A stretch of 64,000 bases of DNA from Ophiura sarsii. Its lineage: Eukaryota > Echinodermata > Ophiuroidea > Amphilepidida > Ophiuridae. This document shows positions 56,641 through 64,000 of this stretch, one piece after another (the stretch's first letter is position 1; each line of letters begins with the position of its first letter). Below the pieces are notes generated by a model. That model did not search any database and was not told where the DNA came from. It saw only the letters and a list, made by a program, of their open reading frames with translations. The translations under genes were made by a program, and so were the position numbers. The DNA is taken from contig CM069455.1 in NCBI GenBank assembly GCA_035610835.1, positions 40,627,944-40,691,943 on the forward strand, given 5' to 3'.

Positions 56641-57900
56641 ATTGTTAAAATTCTTCAAAAACGAATTCAAAAGAAATCTGAGGATCCCAGGCAGGCTTTA
56701 GACCAGGAAGGTCTACTGTGGATCAATTATTTAGACTGAGACAGATTTCAGAAAAGTACCTGGAAAAGAACAAAGACCTATACTGCTGCTACGTGGACTT
56801 TGAAAAAGCTTTTGATAGTGTATGGCAAAACGAACGGCATCTGGAAAGCAATGGCATTCTTTGGATTCCCAGACAAGATCATCCGCCTACTAAAAGCTCT
56901 TTACAGCACATCACTAAGCTCGGTGAGAGTAAACGGAGAACTTACAGACTGGTTTGCTACCAAAGTTGGAGTTCGTCAGGGCTGCATAATTTCTCCACTC
57001 CTATTCAACATCCTACTGGAGTTGGTAATGCTATATGCCACTCACGACACAACCATCGGAGCACACATCCAAGGCCAACTGGTGTCAAACCTCCGCTTCG
57101 CAGATGATATTGCCATTATAGCTGAAAGCGAGACAGATCTGCAAACACTAGTGAACAGGGTCCACCAGTACAGCACAAATCTTGGCCTCAAAATCAACAT
57201 AGCCAAAACAGAGGTTCAAGTTATCAGCCGGAGAGACATTGATATTCAAATTAGCATAAACAACACAGATCTCAAACAAGTAGAGCATTTTGTATACCTT
57301 GGTGGTAAAATATCTAAGAAGGGAACCTGCACTGAAGACATCCAACTCAGAATAGGTAAAGCACTTGGAGCCATGCAAAATCTGAATGAAATACTCAACT
57401 CCAAAGAGATTTCACGCCCAACTAAAATGGAGCTGTATTCAACTCTAATAATGTCCATCCTGTTATACGGCTCTGAAACATGGACGCTAAAGAAAGAAGA
57501 CGAGAACAGGCTACTTGTGTTTGAGATGACCTGCCTAAGAAAAATACTAGGCATAACCAAGCTAGACAAAATCAGAAACACCACCATCAGACAAACACTG
57601 GGACTCAAGCATACCATCATCGAGAAGATTTCCATCAAAAGACTGCGGTATTATGGACACGTTCAGCGTATGAACCCTCAAAGATACCCAAAAGTTGCAA
57701 TTGTTGGCACTGTAAATGGTGAAAGGCCCAGAGGTAGACCAGCTAAGAGGTGGATGGATGGTATTCGGTCAGACTGCAACAGACTTTGTCTGACATCCTT
57801 ATCAGAAGTAAGCAGAAAGGCTCAAGACAGAAACGAATGGCGCATAATCTTGCAAAGGATGGCATCACTCAACCAAGTTGGAGTGGACGCCAAAAAGTAA
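56641..57900 (+). pseudogene. LINE reverse transcriptase (RTE/Proto2-like), 5'-truncated, frameshifted
   Basis: It opens with RIQKKSED, shifts, then reads GFRPGRSTVDQLFRLRQI and CCYVDFEKAFDSVW (motif A). A one-base shift near 56820 moves it into the 56800-57900 frame: NGIWKAMAFFGFPDKIIRLL, VGVRQGCIISPLLFNI (motif B, residues 57-71) and LRFADDIAIIAES (motif C, residues 98-110). ILLYGSETW (about 214-222) and the C-terminal ERPRGRPAKRWMDGIR follow. The ATG at 56800 is accidental. Apart from the two shifts the polymerase C-terminal two thirds is intact. A short AGTAAAAGTAAAGTAAG tail follows the stop. Confidence 0.9.
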
Positions 57901-57919
57901 AAGTAAAGTAAGAAGCAGA

Positions 57920-58312
57920 TACCTGCTGCTGATGCGGTTTTAGTAACATCACAATATCGAGTATGGATATCCCATCAGCACTTTCAACACAAACCACAGA
58001 CCACGTATTTCAAATAAAATAATATTATAGCTCTGTGTTCAATACAAATGCTCAATATTCATCAAATACTTATTTTTCTACCATAATGATATAGGCATAA
58101 TGCTAAATTTCCAGAATACTATTGTTCTCCTTGGTTTGGTTTGGATTTTTTTTCATTTTTTTAAAAAAAATCCATAATTTGTGAATTTTAGAAGAACATT
58201 ATGAAAAAACAAAATCCTTTTCGTTGCTTTAAGGGCTAATGTTATTTTCGTGTCTAGATGTCGCTCTTCATTGTGTATTGTTTGTTTTATGCGTTGTTTC
58301 GTAAGCGGTGCT
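57920..58312. other. Spacer between two retroelements
   Basis: AT-rich, nothing recognised. Confidence 0.3.
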
Positions 58313-58436
58313 AGACTAATTACCTATAATTAGTGGATGTGGAACTGCCACAGAGAAAATCTCCTTGAATGTTGACCTCCATCTTAAGCCTCATGTTAAG
58401 AAGCTGCCTTCATATGTAGAGGACGACAATGATTTC
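58313..58436 (+). pseudogene. Penelope-like element, upstream remnant of RT
   Basis: The frame reads CGTATEKISLNVDLHLKPHV, then KKLPSYVEDDNDFLRQ. In Penelope-like polymerases this lies just before motif A. It is out of frame with 58429-59892, so a deletion/frameshift near 58435 separates the two. Confidence 0.7.
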
Positions 58437-59892
58437 TTACGTCAGCACCATGGATGTCAAAGCACTGTATTCCAACATAGCTACGACTGATTTCATTGAA
58501 GCCTGCCAGTACTACCTGGCCGGTGACCACGACATAACTAAGGTCGACACTCTTACCAAATTCATCGATCTCACCCTCACGCAAAACAACTTTGAACTGG
58601 CTGGAAACCATTACATCCAGATTCATGGTACAGCTATGGGAACCCGTATGGCACCTTCTGGAGCTTGTCTATTTATGGGGCGGCTAGAGGACAAGTTGCT
58701 TTCATCCGCCTCGCATAAACCACTTATATGGCTCCGGTACATCGATGATGTTTTTCTTATTTGGATTCATGGTGAAGAGGAACTTGACAAATTTATCGAT
58801 CACTCCAACTCTATTCATCCTTCCATCCAATTTACATCAGAGAGATCGGTCACTTCTATTCCTTTTCTTGATGTGATGGTGTCTCTTCATAATGGCATCT
58901 TGGAGACAGATTTGTATTCCAAACCGACCGACACTCACCAGTACCTTCAATGGTCCTCATGCCATCCTAGACACTCCAAGACCAGCCTGCCGTATAGCCT
59001 GGGATTTAGACTTCGAAGAATCTGCTCATCTGATGAGACCCTCTCCACTAGAGTAACACAGCTAAAACAACTGCCAGAGGGTATCCTCCTAAAGTCATCA
59101 ACACACAAATCCAACCTTCAACCGCGCCAAAAGAAGAAGACATCCAGCCGCGTCCCTTTTGTATTAACCTATGACCCTTCTCACACCACCACTGCCGCCA
59201 CTCTCAACAAATATCTTCATCTTCTCCATTCCTCCAAACGATGCCAGGAAGCCATACCTGAGGCACCCATGGTTGCATTTCGCAGACCCTCTAATATCAA
59301 AGACATGATTGTGAGCTCTGGCGTCAAAACTCCTTCTACAGATACACCAGCCAAAGGTTTTCATCCATGCAACAAATGCGCAGCCTGCAGACACAAGCAT
59401 GGTGATAATTCAATACCTACCCAGCACACACAGACCGGCTCCATACTTACCAGTCATGTTTCTGCGGAACAATTCAACATTTATCATCCTCTAAACTGCC
59501 AGTCCACCAATGTCATATACCTGATTTCATGTGGGAAGTGTGGTATGCAATATGTAGGGGAAACCAAACGCTCCCTTAAGACCCGGCTTCTCGAACACTG
59601 TGGTGACACCAAACATCGCAGAGACAAACCAGTGGCTCGACACTTTAATTCAGCCCATCACAGTGTTGACGACATTTTCATCATGGCTATTGATCGACCA
59701 GGCAGTTCAGACCGTTTCGTAAGACTTGCTCTTGAAGCTAAATGGATCAAAAACATCTGTACCTCTTTCCCCCCATGGTATCAACATCAAAGCTTCACAT
59801 TGATCTCCCCAGTCAGCCTCCTGGTTCTCCTTTTCTTCATCCTTTTGGTGGTCACGGTTCCATTTATTAGGGATAATGCCTGGTTGGAATAG
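58429..59892 (+). CDS. Penelope-like element: RT plus GIY-YIG endonuclease (5'-truncated)
   Basis: The 487-residue frame opens at RT motif A (MDVKALYSNI, residues 8-17). It continues with GTAMGTRMAPSGACLFM (67-83), the catalytic YIDDVFLIW (104-112) and SIPFLDVMV (143-151). A Cys linker, CNKCAACRHKH, has Cys314, 317 and 320. The GIY-YIG nuclease has VIYLISCGKCGMQYVGET (362-379), Arg386, His390 and the catalytic Glu at LALEAKWI (about 437). This RT-plus-GIY-YIG order is specific to Penelope-like elements, and the Cys linker points to a Neptune/Nematis-like branch. The apparent ATG is internal, since the N-terminal domain is missing. The downstream frame is uninterrupted to a plausible C-terminus, so the copy is fairly young. 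Confidence 0.92.
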   Translation: MISYVSTMDVKALYSNIATTDFIEACQYYLAGDHDITKVDTLTKFIDLTLTQNNFELAGNHYIQIHGTAMGTRMAPSGACLFMGRLEDKLLSSASHKPLIWLRYIDDVFLIWIHGEEELDKFIDHSNSIHPSIQFTSERSVTSIPFLDVMVSLHNGILETDLYSKPTDTHQYLQWSSCHPRHSKTSLPYSLGFRLRRICSSDETLSTRVTQLKQLPEGILLKSSTHKSNLQPRQKKKTSSRVPFVLTYDPSHTTTAATLNKYLHLLHSSKRCQEAIPEAPMVAFRRPSNIKDMIVSSGVKTPSTDTPAKGFHPCNKCAACRHKHGDNSIPTQHTQTGSILTSHVSAEQFNIYHPLNCQSTNVIYLISCGKCGMQYVGETKRSLKTRLLEHCGDTKHRRDKPVARHFNSAHHSVDDIFIMAIDRPGSSDRFVRLALEAKWIKNICTSFPPWYQHQSFTLISPVSLLVLLFFILLVVTVPFIRDNAWLE

Positions 59893-61258
59893 GTGCTTCC
59901 GGCGTGTTAACTGTAACTTATGAACCCACCGAGTATTGTACTCTTAAACTGTGGGGGAACGGCACACCCAACCAGGCGCTGTTTCTTGTAGGATTTAATG
60001 GAGTTTTGTTTTGGTATATATTTTATTATTTTTTTGTTTTTTACATGACCACCAGGGATTTTACCTGATTGGCTGTCCATCCTTTCTTCAGTATCATTAT
60101 ATGTGTATGCTGGCCCTCTATACAATACTTGTTATAAATCCTCTCTGCATGGTTGACCTCACCTAGTTTAATCTACCCTCTCCAGTTTATACACACCATT
60201 ATTCTGATCTCCTCCTATTGTATTATATCAATAATCCAATTTTTTAACCCACTCCCATTACTTCTGTAATACAGTGCATCATTTTTTAGTCTATGCTGGT
60301 CAGAGACAGTTGTGTTTTTGTCAACATCCTGGGATGTTGACATTTGAATTCAGATTCAGGCCTTGTGGTAGAGTCTATGAATTGCTTTCATGTATCTTGA
60401 ATCAGTATTTGTACACAGATGTCTTTAAAGTGTATATTAGATCTGGATATGAAAATATGAACACATATTATGTTGTTACAATTGTGGAGAAATGGTTTAA
60501 ATAATATAAAACAAATGATAGAGTTTTGCAAAATCTGCGACATTCGTCGTGTTTACTATATTCTGTTTGGTATATAAATAACGATATTCATCCAATCGAA
60601 AACATTGTTATTTCAGTATGTTAGAGCTCCGAACGTGGTAAACGATCAATGATTGGATGTCAGTATCCTTGGTAACAATCTGCCAAGGACATGCATTCAT
60701 GCATTATGCACTGTGTGGATGGAGCCAGTATGAGCTTAGAGTGCGAACAAGCACCAATCCTGAATTAACATGCCCTTGGCGCGCGATAACGAAGCGTTAA
60801 ACATGGTAAACAAGTTTTACTTCGGGTGACTCGTTGTACAGGCCTATGTAGATGCATGTGTTCTCTGAATGATTGTTCACCCGCTCGATTTTCAACTGGA
60901 TAGATTGTGGCTATAATTTGCGACCTATACATAGGCTGATGTATAATAGTGGACAATAGTAATTGTGAGTGATTGAGTAATTGATAATATTTTGACTTGA
61001 CTATTGACTGCGCATTCCAGTTTACAACTATAGTGTCATGTTCTTTGTTTATTCTGAACAACATTATTGTTGATATAATCCAAGTAAAGTACCAACTGTA
61101 ATGATAATTAAAATTCATTTGGGAGGGAAATTATTAAATATTGTTAAAAGAATTAAAACAAATTGGAATCCTCAATATTTGAAGTGAACAGGAAACTAAG
61201 AATTGCTTTTGAACTTGGTTCTTATCGTAATCCTATAATAATAATAATAATAATAATA
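59893..61258. other. Spacer after the Penelope-like element
   Basis: The first ~300 bp may be the element's 3' flank. No other gene is recognised. An (ATA)n microsatellite lies at 61236-61259. AATGATAATTAAAAT occurs at 61100-61114 and again at 61606-61620. Confidence 0.35.
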
Positions 61259-61595
61259 AAACCGCATTTATATAACGCTTTACGAAACACCTTAAAGCGC
61301 TTAACAAACATAAAAAGAACAATATACAATACACATGAATTAAAATGATGAGGAACTACTTAATGTAAGAATGTTCTGACAGATTGAAAAGATGAGTCTT
61401 CAGTGCAGTCTTGAAGCATCCGATGGATTTGATTATGCGGATGGTCGATGGTAGTTGATTCCACAGCTTTGGTGCCGCGGTGGAAAACGAACGATCGCCG
61501 TATGTAGGCCTATAGCTTTGACAGAAGGGGGCTCTAATAACTTGCCTATGGCGTTTCGGCCAGTTTTTTAGAAGACCTTGTTTCTTCTTCTTCGA
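61259..61595 (-). mobile_element. 3' fragment of a CR1/L2-like LINE
   Basis: An (ATT)n tail on the minus strand, GCGCTTTAAGG, and a C-terminal frame reading GDRSFSTAAPKLWNQLPSTI, then FKTALKTHLFNL. It matches the ends of the fragments at 12.9 and 52.4 kb. AATGATAATTAAAAT on both sides (61100, 61606) might be a target duplication, but the left copy is ~145 bp from the tail. Confidence 0.8.
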
Positions 61596-61599
61596 AATT

Positions 61600-62498
61600 A
61601 AATTAAATGATAATTAAAATAAGACCCTGGACTTCTCAATTAATCAACATCAAAACATGTTAAATGCTCATGCCTAGCACGTCTGCGATTATTATGGGAT
61701 AATTATGGCGCAATATTTTACCTCGTTATTTCGCTGGTGCTCAGATATGAATAGAGAGTTATGTATTAAATGGGCACTAAGAGATGTGTTGGAGGCTGCG
61801 CCCTCAATTATGATAAAAACTGGGATTAGTATATTTGTATAATTGTATTACATGCACGAACTTACACCTAGTATAAGGATTATTCAAAATAGCCCTCTTT
61901 GTACAAGAAAACGTCGATTCAAAAATGCTCGTAGAGCCGCAACGAGCATTTTACGTCCGACAGTATCCCCCTGCAGTACGCGTGATACATAACGCGAACC
62001 ATATTTGCATATAGGGCGTTTTTAAATAAATAGGGATGATATTGTTTTAATCAAGTTTTGCTGTGTTTACACAACCATAATGACAAATTTTAATGTTCAT
62101 CTTAAACTCTGAAGTAAATTCTAAACATTTAAAATTTTCAACACCACTTAATGTCCCTATAAATGTAACTACCGGGGTCCAAGGGTAATTATTATGGGAT
62201 AACAACGTGGTGGAAAGTCGCGAATACTATGGGATGGTTGGATATATCTTGGAAGCTGCTATATTTTCCGAAGCTGGCGATGTTTATGAACATAACATTA
62301 ATGTTTATTAACATAACTTGTATTTTTATTCCTTGTTCAAAAAATGTTACTTATTATTTGAAGTTTTGATGTTCCTGTTTTAATTTAAAAAAATATGTGC
62401 TTACTCTTATTTACCTGTAGGGCCTATCCTCTCTCAATTTTTTCTCCAACTTTTACCAGTTTTTATTTTTATCCCCCAAACTTGTTTATTTAATATTC
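61600..62498. other. AT-rich spacer
   Basis: No gene or element end was recognised. ATTATGGGATAA(T/C) words occur at 61690 and 62190. Confidence 0.3.
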
Positions 62499-62501
62499 AT
62501 A

Positions 62502-63726
62502 CGGCCGAGTGCACCAATGACGGGTAACTTAATAGGGAGGTAAGCTACCTCCCTAGTAGTTATGCTCTAACTGTAGCATAACTTACTAACGATGTAATTC
62601 TTAGAGCATAACTGGCGAGTAACATCAGAATAGCAACTAGCGAGGTAAATATCCACATTAATCAGCATCGTCCCCTTACAAAATAAATTGTCGCATATGC
62701 AAAGTGTTAACCTATAGTTTATTGTATAATACTGACGTGAGTGGTCCTCCGTAATATTTAAAATGTGTCGTCACTCGCTAGGTCATAGGTGAGTGTACAT
62801 AATTAACATAAATAATCACGTTGAGTCGGCCTGCGTTCCGAACAAAAAAATGACGGTATTTCTTTGGCCAAAAATTTCGAATTTGTTCAACGCTTTTTCA
62901 AAAATAAGGACTATCAAGACATTACAAACATATTTTGGGCGAGGGGCACACACAAATATTGCACCAAAAAGCACAATTTTAATGACAAACACAAGCACCC
63001 GATGCAAACAGTTATATACAATTATAACACATCTCTTAACACAGATACTTCTGTGGCGTGGATACCTTGTCCGTCGCTTGTTAACCGCTAGGACCCCGGT
63101 TCGATCCCCAGATAACGCACGGCAAGATATGCTTTTTTTTCTTTTCGTTCTTCTAGTTTTACCCTTCCACTCACAATAATGTTGAAACTTCAGTTTTTAA
63201 TTAATAAAACAATAATAAGTTTATTTATTTATTTATTTAGTCATTATTTAAGATCCTCGGACAATTAGTACATTTTGGTCAAAATATGACCCAAGGTCGG
63301 TGCGATTAGTGTTTGAATGGGCAAAAGGAGTTGATCTAAATTTTGACTAAAAAAATCCCCAAATTGCATGAATGGATTTTCAAAATATAAAATATTTCAG
63401 CTTATGAGGGGTCACATTCCACTTCAAATATACATCCCCTGGGCTTGCAAGCGAAGTTGGTCTTTCAGCATCAGCGAATCATCCCCTCCAATGTTCACAA
63501 CAAATTTTACGCTACTGCTATATAGAATCAACTGACTTGTGGCATAAAACGTTATGCCCCAACTTACTCTTGGGTCCGGCCAGGTATAACATTTAGCGTA
63601 AATTACCCGCCAGTTACTAGCCTAGTAGCTTACCCCGCATTGGCGCTCTCAACATTTTGGGTTACGCCTCAGTTACTAGCGAGGTAGCGCTATTCTTCAG
63701 CTACCCGTCATTGGTGCACTCGGCCG
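62502..63726. mobile_element. 1.2-kb TIR element with CGGCCGAGTGCACCAATGAC ends
   Basis: A perfect 25-bp inverted repeat (CGGCCGAGTGCACCAATGAC plus GGGTA) has 3-bp direct repeats ATA outside (62499-62501, 63727-63729). Inner GTTACTAGC(G/C)(A/T)(G)GTAG words are inverted near both ends. There is no transposase. A SINE-like copy lies inside at 62820-63130. Confidence 0.75.
62820..63130 (+). repeat. SINE-like repeat with internal tRNA-type promoter (copy 3)
   Basis: Plus strand: ATATTTTGGGCGAGGGGCAC, CACAATTTTAATGAC and CAATTATAACACATCTC precede TTCTGTGGCGTGGATACC (A-box-like) and CCGGTTCGATCCCCAG (B-box-like). It aligns with the 5' half and tRNA-like core of copy 1. Its T-rich 3' end (63132-63145) differs from copies 1 and 2. 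Confidence 0.6.
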
Positions 63727-63756
63727 ATAATCTTAAAACATTCTTAGTTTTTTTAG

Positions 63757-63779
63757 TCGGGTTAATTTTCAACCCGACC
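63757..63779. other. Hairpin GTCGGGTT/AACCCGAC
   Basis: A perfect 8-bp stem with a 7-base loop. It is not preceded by any gene, so no terminator role is assigned. Confidence 0.4.
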
Positions 63780-64000
63780 TTTAATCAAATGTTGAGATAC
63801 ACAGGTGGGGCCTCATTGGATAGACTAAATGAGTCAGACGATGGAGGGTTTCAGAAAGAAAAGTGGGCCCAGCATTAAAACAAAGAGTTTTTGTTAAAAT
63901 ACATCATACACTGTCTAAATCTTCTTTTTTTAATATTTCCTTTGTGTCGTCAGTTAATTTCATTTTAGGATGTTGACCAGTTTTTTGTAAATACCTTGTT
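63780..64000. other. Window end, nothing recognised
   Basis: AT-rich, no gene. Confidence 0.3.

Noticed and set aside
61100..61620. 15-bp direct repeat AATGATAATTAAAAT as target duplication of the LINE fragment
   Set aside because: The left copy is ~145 bp from the LINE tail and the word is low complexity; mentioned but not used to set boundaries.
63757..63779. Hairpin as transcription terminator
   Set aside because: No gene precedes it and intrinsic hairpin terminators are not expected in this kind of genome.

Overview
The window is AT-rich animal nuclear DNA, not microbial. It has spliced-gene signatures, many kinds of non-LTR retrotransposon, a Penelope-like element, tRNA-derived repeats, hAT, mariner and TTAA-flanked miniature elements, satellites, and very long G/C homopolymers. 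The repertoire fits a large-genome marine invertebrate, perhaps a deuterostome such as an echinoderm or hemichordate. That is inference, and the species cannot be named from this sequence.

Only two host-like or domesticated-like genes are visible. One is on the minus strand (about 10.5-12.25 kb): a long exon for a secreted, low-complexity Pro/Gln/Gly/His/Tyr-rich protein with a signal peptide, bounded by a good 3' splice site upstream and a GTAAGT donor at its end. Degenerate fragments of the same protein lie at 16.5-16.8 kb inside a fold-back element. The other is on the plus strand (46.47-49.02 kb): a two-exon tyrosine-recombinase gene of Crypton/DUF3504 type with all catalytic positions visible, but with a one-base frameshift in an A run.

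Layout. 0-4.4 kb: a satellite built from AGCTAATAT-type words, maturing into a ~100-bp array. 4.4-10.5 kb: inverted-repeat elements and AAGATGGCGTCC-type motif repeats. 10.5-12.4 kb: secreted-protein gene. 12.9-19.1 kb: nested transposons (LINE 3' end, hAT, mariner-like, TTAA-flanked elements, fold-back element). 20-22.5 kb: SINE-like repeat, tRNA-like sequence, nested hAT. 23.0-25.2 kb: 5'-truncated LINE with a 10-bp target-site duplication. 27.5-30.3 kb: 48-bp minisatellite next to a LINE that is split by a mariner-like element and internally deleted. 30.8-42.4 kb: more miniature elements, a LINE 3' end with a 13-bp duplication, a hAT with a perfect 8-bp duplication, and long G tracts. 43.0-44.0 kb: 168-bp satellite with a dimeric pattern. 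46.5-49.7 kb: recombinase gene followed by an inverted-repeat element. 52-60 kb: SINE-like copy, CR1/L2-like LINE, inverted-repeat elements, a second RT fragment and a Penelope-like RT/GIY-YIG fragment. 61-64 kb: LINE 3' end and a 1.2-kb inverted-repeat element containing a third SINE-like copy.

Most open reading frames are remnants of these elements or chance openings in repeats. I saw no operon, CRISPR array, rRNA or convincing functional tRNA. No splice site or element boundary here was checked by transcript or database search.
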